From JANMEX01 sp041751995 (GTDB taxonomy: Bacteria > Pseudomonadota > Alphaproteobacteria > Rhizobiales > Rhizobiaceae): a DNA stretch of 64,000 nt. This document shows positions 56,090 to 64,000 of this stretch, piece after piece. The translations under genes and the position numbers were made by a program. How positions within the stretch are numbered: the first letter of the stretch is position 1; each line of letters starts with the position of its first letter. The stretch is taken from NCBI GenBank assembly GCA_041751995.1, contig JBGSHY010000103.1, positions 1 to 64,000 on the forward strand. The letters are read 5' to 3'. The notes under the pieces are model-generated. The model worked only from the letters and a program-made list of their open reading frames with translations. It did no database searches and was not told the DNA's origin.

Positions 56090-58527
56090 CACTTCCCACC
56101 CACGCCGCTGTTGTTGTCATCGGCGGCGGCATCATCGGCTGTTCGACGGCCTATCATCTGGCCAAGGACCACAAGGCCGACGTCATTCTTTTGGAGCAGG
56201 GCCAATTGACCTCCGGCTCCACCTGGCATGCTGCCGGTCTCGTCGGCCAGCTGCGCTCATCTGCTTCCATCACCCGCGTGCTGAAATATTCAGTCGACCT
56301 CTACAAGAATCTGGAAGCGGAAACCGGCCTTGCTACCGGCTGGAAAATGACCGGCTGCCTTCGCCTTGCCACCAACCCGGACCGCTGGACCGAATACAAG
56401 CGCCTCGCCACCACTGCCCGCTCGTTCGGCATGGAAATGCACCTCCTGTCGCCGGCCGAGGTCAAAAAAATGTGGCCGTTGATGGAAACATCCGATCTCG
56501 TTGGCGCGTCCTTCCTTCCGACCGATGGCCAGGCCAGCCCGTCAGACATCACCCAGTCGCTCGCCAAGGGCGCGCGCATGCATGGCGCCAAGCTGTTCGA
56601 AAATGTACGGGTCACCGGCTTTGAGATGGACGGGGAGCGCATCAAGGCGGTCCTGACGGATCACGGCCGCGTCGAATGCGAAAAAGTCGTCAACTGTGGC
56701 GGCCAATGGGCGCGACAGGTCGGTGCGATGGCGGGCGTCAATGTCCCGCTTCAGCCAATCAAGCATCAATACATCATCACGGAAAAAATTGACGGCCTCT
56801 CACCCGACAGCGCCACCATCCGTGATCCGGACCGGCGCACCTATTTCAAGGAAGAAGTCGGCGGCCTCGTCATGGGTGGCTATGAACCAAATCCACAGGC
56901 CTGGGTAAAAGGTGACGTGCCATCCGATTGGCAATTCCGCCTGTTTGATGATGACTGGGACCATTTTGAGCAGCATATGATGCAGGCCATCGCGCGGGTT
57001 CCCGCGTTGGAAACGGCCGGCATCAAGCAGATGATCAATGGTCCGGAAAGTTTCACACCTGACGGCAATTTCATCCTCGGCCCTTCTGTCGAATGCGCCA
57101 ACATGTATGTCGGTGCCGGCTTTAACGCTTTCGGCATAGCTTCCGGCGGCGGTGCTGGTTGGGCGTTGGCCGAATGGGTGATGCGGGACGAGGCCCCGCT
57201 CGATCTCTGGACGGTCGACATTCGCCGCTTTTCAGGCATGCACACAGACCGCGATTGGGTCTGCGAGCGGACGGAAGAAGCCTATGGCAAACATTACACC
57301 ATCGGTTTCCCGCATGAGGAATATGAAAGCGGCCGGCCGCGCATTGTCTCGCCTCTGTATGAACGCCTGAAAAGCCACCATGCCGTATTCGGCTCGAAAC
57401 TTGGATGGGAGCGGCCAAACTGGTTCGCGCCGGATGACATGGAGGCCAAAGACGTCTATTCAATGGGCCGCCAGAACTGGTTTGAACCGGTCGGCAACGA
57501 GCACCATCATGTGCGCAACAATGTCGGCCTGTTCGATCAGTCATCCTTCGCCAAGTACGAGATGAAAGGCCCGGACGCCGCTGCCGTTCTCGACCGGATC
57601 TGCGCCAACGACATTTCCCGTCCAGCCGGACGCCTCACCTACACCCAACTCCTGAACACGCGCGGCGGCATCGAATGCGACCTGACTGTCGCCCGCCTTG
57701 CCGACGATCATTTCTACATCGTCACCGGAACCGGTTTCCGTACCCATGATTTGGCATGGATCCGCGACCACATGCCAAAGAGCGCAGACGCCAAGCTGAG
57801 CGACATCACCGAGGAATTCGGGACCTTGTCCCTGATGGGACCAAAGGCGCGCGAGGTGCTGCAACAGGTCACCGATGCCGACGTTTCCAATGCTGCATTT
57901 CCGTTCGGCTGCGTACAAGTTATTGATATCGCTGGACTTCCCGTCAGAGCCTTGCGGGTAACCTATGTTGGCGAACTGGGCTGGGAACTGCATGTTCCAA
58001 TTCACGGCATCGGCAAGGTTTTCGACGCGCTGATGGACAAGGGCGAAGACCAGCTCATCGCTCCGGTCGGCTACCGTGCGCTGGAATCGCTGCGGCTCGA
58101 AAAGGGCTACCGCGCCTGGGGTTCGGACATCACGCCCAATGATTCGCCGTTTGAAGCCGGCCTCGGCTGGGCGGTGAAACTGAAATCCGGACGGGATTTC
58201 ATCGGACGCAGTGCATGTCTGGAAATTTCATCCAAGCCGCTCGTGAAACAATTTGCCGGCTTCGTCACTGACGACCCGTCCATTGTTCTGGTGGGGCGCG
58301 AAACAATCCTGCGCAACGGCGAATTTGCCGGCTACCTCACCTCCGGTGGCTACGGCTACACCATCGGTAAGCCAATCGGTTACGGCTATGTCCGCAATCC
58401 CTCTGGCGTTACTGTGGATTGGCTTGACTCAGGCTCGTATGAATTGGTCGTCGCCAATGAAACGGTGAAAGCCAACATCGCACTTGAGCCGCCGGTCGAT
58501 CCGAAAATGCTGAAGATCAAGGCCTGA
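56086..58527 (+). CDS. Dimethylglycine/sarcosine dehydrogenase-type FAD-GcvT fusion protein
   Basis: An 813-residue flavoenzyme that oxidatively demethylates N-methylglycines and passes the one-carbon unit to tetrahydrofolate. The DAO half (about 1-430) starts AAVVVIGGGIIGCSTAYHLAKDH and has SGSTWHAAGL, where the histidine (about residue 47) carries covalent FAD in relatives. The aminomethyltransferase (GcvT) half runs about 430-813 (YRALESLRLEKGYRAWGSDITPNDSPFEAGL). Coupled to the kinase gene before it. Substrate among dimethylglycine, sarcosine and related compounds is inferred. Confidence 0.9.
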   Translation: MTLPTHAAVVVIGGGIIGCSTAYHLAKDHKADVILLEQGQLTSGSTWHAAGLVGQLRSSASITRVLKYSVDLYKNLEAETGLATGWKMTGCLRLATNPDRWTEYKRLATTARSFGMEMHLLSPAEVKKMWPLMETSDLVGASFLPTDGQASPSDITQSLAKGARMHGAKLFENVRVTGFEMDGERIKAVLTDHGRVECEKVVNCGGQWARQVGAMAGVNVPLQPIKHQYIITEKIDGLSPDSATIRDPDRRTYFKEEVGGLVMGGYEPNPQAWVKGDVPSDWQFRLFDDDWDHFEQHMMQAIARVPALETAGIKQMINGPESFTPDGNFILGPSVECANMYVGAGFNAFGIASGGGAGWALAEWVMRDEAPLDLWTVDIRRFSGMHTDRDWVCERTEEAYGKHYTIGFPHEEYESGRPRIVSPLYERLKSHHAVFGSKLGWERPNWFAPDDMEAKDVYSMGRQNWFEPVGNEHHHVRNNVGLFDQSSFAKYEMKGPDAAAVLDRICANDISRPAGRLTYTQLLNTRGGIECDLTVARLADDHFYIVTGTGFRTHDLAWIRDHMPKSADAKLSDITEEFGTLSLMGPKAREVLQQVTDADVSNAAFPFGCVQVIDIAGLPVRALRVTYVGELGWELHVPIHGIGKVFDALMDKGEDQLIAPVGYRALESLRLEKGYRAWGSDITPNDSPFEAGLGWAVKLKSGRDFIGRSACLEISSKPLVKQFAGFVTDDPSIVLVGRETILRNGEFAGYLTSGGYGYTIGKPIGYGYVRNPSGVTVDWLDSGSYELVVANETVKANIALEPPVDPKMLKIKA

Positions 58528-58567
58528 CTGCTTTCCCTGCCGCTTTCGCGTGTGATAGAGCGGCAGC

Positions 58568-59620
58568 ATGGCAAAGCTGAAGGCACATGAAGTTGACGCA
58601 TTCCTGGCAAAATCTGCGCCGGGATATCGCATTTTTCTGGTCTACGGGCCGGATCGCGGACTTGTGTCCGAACGCGCCAAGTTGATCGCGGCAGGCACAA
58701 AGGTCCCGCTGGACGATCCATTTTCCGTCATTCGCCTCGACGCCTCAACGATCAACAGCGACCCTGCCCGCCTGGCCGACGAAGCGCTCACCGTTTCCAT
58801 GTTCGGGGGTGACCGGTTGGTCTGGGTCAAGGATGCCGGCAACGAAAAAGGACTGCTTGAGGCCCTGAAAGCTCTCTCGGCCAATACACTTGATTCGGTA
58901 ACCATCATCATCGAAGCGGACGATTTGAAGCCTTCGTCCGGCTTGCGCTCGCACTGCGAAAACGCACAAACCGTCATGGCGCTGCCCTGTTATGCCGACG
59001 ACGCCCGGGCAATTGACCGGCTGATCGATGCCGAGCTTGCCACCGCAAGGCTCACAATCAGTCTCGATGCCCGTACCCTTTTGAAAAACAGCCTTGGCGG
59101 CGACCGTCTTGCCTCCAAAAGCGAGATTGAAAAGCTGATTCTCTATTGCCTCGGTCAAGGCCGCATCGAGGAGGCAGATGTCGAAGCGGCCATCGGCGAC
59201 GTTTCGATGACGACAATGGATGAGTTGGTCGATGCCATGCTCAATGGCGACCCGGTCAAACTGGACGAAGCTTTTGGTCGGATCAATGAACGTGGAACTT
59301 CGGTTCAGTCCATACTCTCAACCGTGACGCGTCAGCTTTCGAGCCTGATGGAGCAACGTTTTGGTATGGACCGGGACGGTAAAACTGCTGCTTCCGCCGT
59401 CGCGGCAGCCCGCCCGCCGGTATTTTTCACGCGAAAGCCGTTGGTTGAGCGCATCCTTGGCTCAACCACGACAACTGTTTTCCTGCGCTATCTTGAGCGC
59501 ATTCAGTCCACAGTGTTGGAAAGCCGAAAAAACGCCGATCTGGCCAGTGCAATTTGTCACCGAACCTTGTTGTCAATCGCACTGGAGCAGGCAAGAAGCC
59601 GCTCCAGCCAGCGGCGGTAG
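58568..59620 (+). CDS. holA: DNA polymerase III delta subunit
   Basis: The clamp-loader wrench that opens the beta ring. The 350-residue product starts AKLKAHEVDAFLAKSAPGYRIFLVYGPDRGLVSERA, has LVWVKDAGNEKGLLEALKALSANT, ALPCYADDARAIDRLI and NSLGGDRLASKSEIEKLILY, the typical alphaproteobacterial HolA order. It converges on parB. Usual neighbours leuS and lptE are absent upstream. Confidence 0.93.
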   Translation: MAKLKAHEVDAFLAKSAPGYRIFLVYGPDRGLVSERAKLIAAGTKVPLDDPFSVIRLDASTINSDPARLADEALTVSMFGGDRLVWVKDAGNEKGLLEALKALSANTLDSVTIIIEADDLKPSSGLRSHCENAQTVMALPCYADDARAIDRLIDAELATARLTISLDARTLLKNSLGGDRLASKSEIEKLILYCLGQGRIEEADVEAAIGDVSMTTMDELVDAMLNGDPVKLDEAFGRINERGTSVQSILSTVTRQLSSLMEQRFGMDRDGKTAASAVAAARPPVFFTRKPLVERILGSTTTTVFLRYLERIQSTVLESRKNADLASAICHRTLLSIALEQARSRSSQRR

Positions 59621-59667
59621 TCAATTCTCCGGTTCAGCTGTGATCCGGCGCCCGTTTCGTATCCGAA

Positions 59668-60549
59668 TCAGTCGCGCTGCAAACGCCGGCAGATGTCATC
59701 CAGCTGTTCGAGTGACCTGTAGCGTATGACAATCGCACCGCCGTTGCCCTTATGGTCGATTTCCACCGCCATACCCGTGTTGTCCGACAGCAACTTTTCC
59801 AGCGCACGCGTATCCGCATCCTTCTCATGCGACTTTTCCGATTTTTCTTTAGTCGGCTTTGGATTTAGCAAATGTTGCGAAAGAACTTCCGACTGGCGGA
59901 CAGAAAGCCCTTCTTTTACAATGCGTTGCGCCAGTTGTTCCGGATGCTCCGCTGTTACTAAAGTACGCGCATGCCCGGCCGACAACAGGCCAGACAGCAG
60001 CATGGTGCGGACACTGTCAGGCAGTTTGAGCAAGCGTAGAGAATTTGCGACGTGGCTGCGGCTCTTGCCGATGACCGTGCCGAGATCAGCCTGAGTATAT
60101 TCATGCTCATCGATCAATTGTTGGTAGCCAAGCGCCTCTTCTACCGGATTGAGGTCAGATCGCTGCACATTTTCGACGATGGCGATTTCCAAAGCCTGCC
60201 GGTCATCGACCTCGCGGATCACCACCGGCACTTCTGTCAGCCCCGCCCTCTGCGCCGCCCGCCAGCGCCGTTCACCGGCGATGATTTCATAGCGATTGGG
60301 ATTGGACGGCTCCGGCCGGACAACAATCGGCTGAACCAAACCATGGGTCCGGATGGATTGCACGAGATCCTCAAGCAAATCTTCGGCAAAATCGCGCCGC
60401 GGGTTACGCGGATTGCGGGTGATCAATTCAATTGGCACGCGGCGGTCTGCCGAAACCGGCGCAACCGGCGCTGATTGCGGGGCATCCATGTCGCCGATCA
60501 ATTGCGCCAGACCACGGCCAAGACGTTTGCGGGAGGGATCTTCGTTCAT
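59668..60549 (-). CDS. parB: Chromosome partitioning protein ParB
   Basis: A CTP-dependent DNA clamp that loads on parS and spreads. The 293-residue product has an N-terminal RKRLGRGLAQLIGD, the arginine-rich patch GERRWRAAQRAG (about residues 93-104) of the CTP site, and the HTH QLIDEHEYTQADLGTVIGKSRSHVANSLRLLKLPD. The C-terminal dimer domain ends the protein. It lies just after parA, with parS at 61990 and 63982 close by. Confidence 0.96.
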   Translation of the reverse strand: MNEDPSRKRLGRGLAQLIGDMDAPQSAPVAPVSADRRVPIELITRNPRNPRRDFAEDLLEDLVQSIRTHGLVQPIVVRPEPSNPNRYEIIAGERRWRAAQRAGLTEVPVVIREVDDRQALEIAIVENVQRSDLNPVEEALGYQQLIDEHEYTQADLGTVIGKSRSHVANSLRLLKLPDSVRTMLLSGLLSAGHARTLVTAEHPEQLAQRIVKEGLSVRQSEVLSQHLLNPKPTKEKSEKSHEKDADTRALEKLLSDNTGMAVEIDHKGNGGAIVIRYRSLEQLDDICRRLQRD

Positions 60550-60596
60550 TTTGTCGTCCTGTGGGTCTTGCTGTTATTATTTCGGATATGAATCGA

Positions 60597-61388
60597 TCAC
60601 GCAGCCCGCAACCGGCGCTCACGCTGGATGACTTCGGAGGCCAATTGGAGATAGGCTTGACTGCCGGAACACTTCAGATCGTACAAAATCGCCGGCTTGC
60701 CGTGTGACGGCGCCTCTGAAATACGGACATTGCGCGGAATGATGGTCTGGTAAACCTTGTCGCCCATATAGGCGCGGACATCGTCAACCACTTGATTTGC
60801 CAGATTATTTCGTCCGTCATACATGGTCATGACAATGCCCTGGATAATCAGGGCCGGGTTCAGCGACTGTCGCACCTGCTCCACAGTCTGCAACAATTGG
60901 CTAAGACCCTCGAGAGCAAAGAATTCGCACTGAAGCGGCACCAGAACCGAATCCCCAGCGGCCATGGCATTCAATGTCAACAAGTTGAGCGAAGGCGGGC
61001 AGTCAATAATGACATAGCTCACACCTCCGGTATCTCCTTCGCGCAACGCTTTCCGCAGTTTATTTGCGCGGTCCGGCGATCCGGCGATCTCCATTTCAAC
61101 ACCAAGCAGGTCAAGCGTCGAAGGGACCACGCCAAGATTGGGTACCGATGTCATAACAGTTGCCTCGGCGACCGTCGCCTGGCCAGTGATCACATCATAG
61201 GACGAAATCTCGCGATTGCGCCGGTCAATACCCAATCCGGTCGACGCATTGCCCTGAGGATCAACATCGAGAATCAGGACCCTCTCGCCAATCGCCGCCA
61301 GCGCCGTTGCCAGATTGATCGCGGTTGTTGTTTTGCCAACACCGCCCTTCTGGTTTGCAATCGTGATAATTCGCGGCATCGCCGGCAT
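60597..61388 (-). CDS. parA: Chromosome partitioning ATPase ParA
   Basis: A deviant Walker ATPase that moves ParB-bound origins. The 263-residue product starts PRIITIANQKGGVGKTTTAINLATAL (Walker A KGGVGKTT, about residues 13-20), then ILDVDPQGNASTGLG and VIIDCPPSLNLLTLNA. ATG 61388 gives MPAMPRI; ATG 61379 is also plausible. Overlap/spacing to rsmG is one base, so the four genes mnmG, rsmG, parA, parB form one operon. Confidence 0.96.
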   Translation of the reverse strand: MPAMPRIITIANQKGGVGKTTTAINLATALAAIGERVLILDVDPQGNASTGLGIDRRNREISSYDVITGQATVAEATVMTSVPNLGVVPSTLDLLGVEMEIAGSPDRANKLRKALREGDTGGVSYVIIDCPPSLNLLTLNAMAAGDSVLVPLQCEFFALEGLSQLLQTVEQVRQSLNPALIIQGIVMTMYDGRNNLANQVVDDVRAYMGDKVYQTIIPRNVRISEAPSHGKPAILYDLKCSGSQAYLQLASEVIQRERRLRAA

Positions 61389-61389
61389 G

Positions 61390-62052
61390 TCAAATATCCT
61401 TGGTCACGCGGGATTCGCGCTCGGTTCGAGCAGCTTCCATGCGGATTTCGAGTATGGCCGAAACGGGATCGACCAAGCTTGGATGTTCTATCAGATCAAA
61501 CCGCCAGACGTCACGCGCTGCCTTTGTTTCCTCACGGAATTCGCGCCCCTTGTGGAAAAGTGCGGTTGCCCCTCCATCAAGCCATGGTTTCGCCAGAGTC
61601 AAAAGGTCGGTTAGATTGGCTAAGGCACGGGCGGTGACCACATTCACAGCTGGAACTTGCCTTAGTGCGTCTTCAATCCGGACTTGGTGTACGATGGCGG
61701 ATGCGCCAGTCTCCAATATTGCATTGCGGAGAAACGCTGTCTTTTTTCCATTGCTTTCAACAAGATGGACGACACCGCTCTCGCGCATGAGAATTGCAGT
61801 AACAATTCCGGGCAAGCCGCCGCCAGAGCCAAGATCAATCCATGCCCCGCTTGGCTTTGTGATAGCGGCGAGCTGAGCGCTGTCGATCACATGCCGGTGC
61901 CAGAAATGATTCAAAGTTGATGGCGCCGCAAGGTTGAAAGCCTTTGACCATTTGAAAAATAGCCTCTCAAATGCCGTCAATCGGTCAAACGTTTCACGTG
62001 AAACGTCTGGCAGCACTTTCTGCAGCGCTTTCAATTTCAAGTCACTGGGCAT
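61390..62052 (-). CDS. rsmG: 16S rRNA (guanine527-N7)-methyltransferase RsmG
   Basis: Methylates G527 in 16S rRNA. The 220-residue product contains DVSRETFDRLTAFERLFFKWSKAFNL, then WIDLGSGGGLPGIVTAI (SAM site, about residues 68-84) and VTARALANLTDLLTLA. DNA coding DVSRETF is the parS site 61990-62005, so one sequence serves two functions. It overlaps neither neighbour but abuts both. Confidence 0.95.
   Translation of the reverse strand: MPSDLKLKALQKVLPDVSRETFDRLTAFERLFFKWSKAFNLAAPSTLNHFWHRHVIDSAQLAAITKPSGAWIDLGSGGGLPGIVTAILMRESGVVHLVESNGKKTAFLRNAILETGASAIVHQVRIEDALRQVPAVNVVTARALANLTDLLTLAKPWLDGGATALFHKGREFREETKAARDVWRFDLIEHPSLVDPVSAILEIRMEAARTERESRVTKDI
61990..62005. promoter_or_regulatory. 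parS-like ParB binding site inside rsmG
   Basis: CGTTTCACGTGAAACG is a palindrome with the 14-bp core GTTTCACGTGAAAC of bacterial parS. It lies in coding sequence for DVSRETF. Confidence 0.9.
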
Positions 62053-63918
62053 CTAGGCCGCGCCGCGGTTCAGCGATTCCAATCGCTTGATTTCCATGAT
62101 TACCAAAGCCAGAGCCGCCGGGGTCATTCCGTCGATCCTTTGCGCATCAGCAATTGAGTGCGGCTTCCTCGTCGCAAGCTTCTGCCGCAGTTCATTCGAC
62201 AACCCGGATAACATCGAGAAATCAGCTTCATCGGGAATTTGCCTGGCTTCTGACTTGCGGATTGAAGCGACATCAGACAATTGCCGCTCCATATAGACCG
62301 CATACTGTGCTTCAATCTCCAATGCCTCGGCGACTTTGTCATCTATTTCCAGGAGTTGTGGCCATATCTGCGAAAGTCGCTTTAAATCCATCCCTTGGTA
62401 AGACAGCAAGTCATACGCAGACCGACGAACACCGTCATGATTGATGTGCAAGTCCTGCCTCGCTGCCTCCTGTGGAGTAATAAACAGCGACTTCACCATT
62501 GCACGACCACGATCAAGCATGACTAGACGTTGCAGAAATCGTTCCTGGCGCTCAAAGCCGACGATACCCAGATCAATCGCCTTGGGAGTCAACCGCCAAT
62601 CCGCATTATCCGCCCGAAGAGACAGCCTGAACTCCGCGCGGGAGGTGAACATTCTATACGGCTCAGAAACGCCATGAGAAGTCAGGTCGTCCACCATGAC
62701 ACCAAGATAGGAGTCCGTACGGCTGAACTTGATCAAATCACTTCCCGCAGCCCTTCTCGCGGCATTCAAGCCTGCAAGCAAGCCCTGCGCAGCGGCTTCC
62801 TCATAGCCGGTTGTTCCATTGATTTGGCCAGCCAAAAACAAGCCACCAATTCTCCGCGATTCAAGCGTGACGTTCAACTCCCGCGGATCGACATGATCAT
62901 ACTCAATCGCATAACCAGGCTTCAGCAGGATCGCCTTTTCCAAACCCGGAATCGTACGGAAGAACTCAACTTGCACTTCTTCCGGCAATGAAGTCGACAT
63001 GCCATTCGGATAAACAGTTGGATCATCCAAGCCTTCGGGTTCCAGAAATATTTGATGACCGTCCCGGTCTCCAAATTTTACGATTTTGTCCTCAATTGAA
63101 GGACAATAACGCGGTCCTACACCTTCAATCGCCCCGGAATACAAGGCTGACCGATGCAAATTGTCCCGGATGACCTTATGTGACGCGGGCGAGGTGCGCG
63201 TAATTCCGCAATCGATCTGCCTGCAAACCAACGAATCAGTCATCAATGAGAAAAACGATGGAACGTCGTCCGCGCCTTGTTTTTCAAGGCCATCCCAATT
63301 AATCGTTCGCCCATCAAGCCGCGCAGGCGTGCCAGTTTTCAGGCGGCCAAGCTTGAATCCGAACCGCTCGAGAGTTTCGCTTAAGCCAACCGACGGCTTT
63401 TCGCCAACGCGGCCGGCTGGGACCCGCACGTCGCCCATATGAATCAAGCCGCGAAGAAAAGTCCCGGTCGTAAGAACTACAGAGCCGCATTTGATGCCGC
63501 GGCCGTCTGTTAGGATGACGCCGCATACATTGTTGTTCACAACAACAAGATCATGCACTTCGCCTTCAACAATCGCCAGGTTTTGCTGACCGAGAAGCAT
63601 TTCCTGAACTGCCGATTTATAAAGTGAACGGTCCGCCTGTGTCCGCGGACCGCGAACCGCCGGACCTTTTCGTCGGTTGAGCAACCGGAACTGAATGCCG
63701 GCCCGATCAGCGGCACGCCCCATGACGCCATCAAGCGCATCGATTTCCCGTACAAGATGGCCTTTGCCAAGTCCCCCGATTGCAGGGTTGCACGACATAG
63801 TCCCAACTGTTGCCAAGCTGTGCGTAATCAGCGCTGTCCGCGCGCCCGCTCTGGCCGAGACCGACGCGGCTTCCGTCCCGGCGTGCCCTCCACCTATAAT
63901 GACTACATCGTAATTCAT
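62053..63918 (-). CDS. mnmG: tRNA uridine-5-carboxymethylaminomethyl modification enzyme MnmG (GidA)
   Basis: With MnmE it modifies U34 of several tRNAs. From ATG 63918 the protein has 621 residues; alternatives are ATG 63930 or 63948. It begins YDVVIIGGGHAGTEAASVSARAG (FAD loop GGGHAG), has NPAIGGLGKGHLVREIDALDG and RPGYAIEYD-like KPGYAIEYDHVDPREL, with GLFLAGQINGTTGYEEAAAQG in the middle. It heads the mnmG-rsmG-parAB operon. The window ends 82 bases upstream, so mnmE is not seen. Confidence 0.95.
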   Translation of the reverse strand: MNYDVVIIGGGHAGTEAASVSARAGARTALITHSLATVGTMSCNPAIGGLGKGHLVREIDALDGVMGRAADRAGIQFRLLNRRKGPAVRGPRTQADRSLYKSAVQEMLLGQQNLAIVEGEVHDLVVVNNNVCGVILTDGRGIKCGSVVLTTGTFLRGLIHMGDVRVPAGRVGEKPSVGLSETLERFGFKLGRLKTGTPARLDGRTINWDGLEKQGADDVPSFFSLMTDSLVCRQIDCGITRTSPASHKVIRDNLHRSALYSGAIEGVGPRYCPSIEDKIVKFGDRDGHQIFLEPEGLDDPTVYPNGMSTSLPEEVQVEFFRTIPGLEKAILLKPGYAIEYDHVDPRELNVTLESRRIGGLFLAGQINGTTGYEEAAAQGLLAGLNAARRAAGSDLIKFSRTDSYLGVMVDDLTSHGVSEPYRMFTSRAEFRLSLRADNADWRLTPKAIDLGIVGFERQERFLQRLVMLDRGRAMVKSLFITPQEAARQDLHINHDGVRRSAYDLLSYQGMDLKRLSQIWPQLLEIDDKVAEALEIEAQYAVYMERQLSDVASIRKSEARQIPDEADFSMLSGLSNELRQKLATRKPHSIADAQRIDGMTPAALALVIMEIKRLESLNRGAA

Positions 63919-63981
63919 AGAACTGCCCATGTTTCTATTCAGGTTCATGCTGGTCTGGAATCGGCAAGTCAAGCGCACTCA

Positions 63982-63997
63982 TGTTTCACGTGAAACA
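63982..63997. promoter_or_regulatory. parS site upstream of mnmG
   Basis: TGTTTCACGTGAAACA matches the classical 16-bp parS exactly. It lies 63 bp before the mnmG ATG, at the window edge. Confidence 0.93.
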
Positions 63998-64000
63998 AAG

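Overview
The window reads as chromosomal DNA of an alphaproteobacterium of the order Hyphomicrobiales (Rhizobiales), rhizobial/Phyllobacteriaceae-like side. Support: GC-rich coding with GCC/CTG/CGC codon preference; family-typical gene sets (acnA next to ccmABCDG, sepA-ftsY-mtaB-dapF, asd and leuB, imuB-dnaE2, DUF2794, DUF1737, IalB); a RIME-like repeat at 48256-48358 and a candidate ybhL leader; and the origin-side cluster mnmG-rsmG-parA-parB with two parS sites at 61990 and 63982. Genus cannot be fixed from this. No IS element, prophage, CRISPR array, rRNA or tRNA gene was recognised.

Layout. 1-3.6 kb: end of imuB and dnaE2 (SOS mutasome). 3.8-7.8 kb: TetR regulator, PAT-like acetyltransferase behind a strong hairpin, DUF2794, an SQR-like flavoprotein, a candidate structured RNA with its own terminator, and a DUF1223 protein. 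7.86-12.6 kb: a TetR-led operon of small enzymes (RibD-C/DHFR-like, GFA, three VOC proteins, two DUF1428, one DUF6958-like) with a relic of a second TetR 3' end. 12.7-14.6 kb: MFS transporter and a coiled-coil/membrane protein. 14.6-21.8 kb: aconitase and the cytochrome c maturation operon ccmABCDG, interrupted by a methyltransferase gene and followed by an SDR. 21.8-27.6 kb: minus-strand block sepA, ftsY, mtaB, dapF, asd.

28-36.7 kb: an MHS transporter with a large periplasmic insert, leuB, leuD, a CHASE4-GGDEF-EAL protein, a RidA relative, a secreted protein with an Ivy-like C-terminal domain and a DUF2798 protein. 37-45.4 kb: FAD oxidoreductase, CitE-like lyase, DUF1737, zincin, Bax-inhibitor-1 protein with candidate ybhL leader, and a YbbA/YbbP ABC exporter divergent from a TesA-like esterase. 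45.4-49.7 kb: thpR, LMW-PTP, phhB, DUF1232, a divergent ProC, the RIME-like repeat, an ECF sigma factor and IalB. 49.9-53.8 kb: rlmN with three tandem paralogous membrane proteins, LysE exporter, methyltransferase. 53.9-64 kb: argG, choline-kinase-like gene coupled to a dimethylglycine/sarcosine dehydrogenase, holA, and the parBA-rsmG-mnmG cluster.

Most genes are housekeeping. The accessory-looking parts are the TetR small-enzyme operon, the structured RNA at 6903-7033, hairpins that cover the ribosome-binding sites of two GNAT genes, the insert-bearing MHS transporter, the Ivy-like protein and the rlmN-linked membrane-protein triplet.
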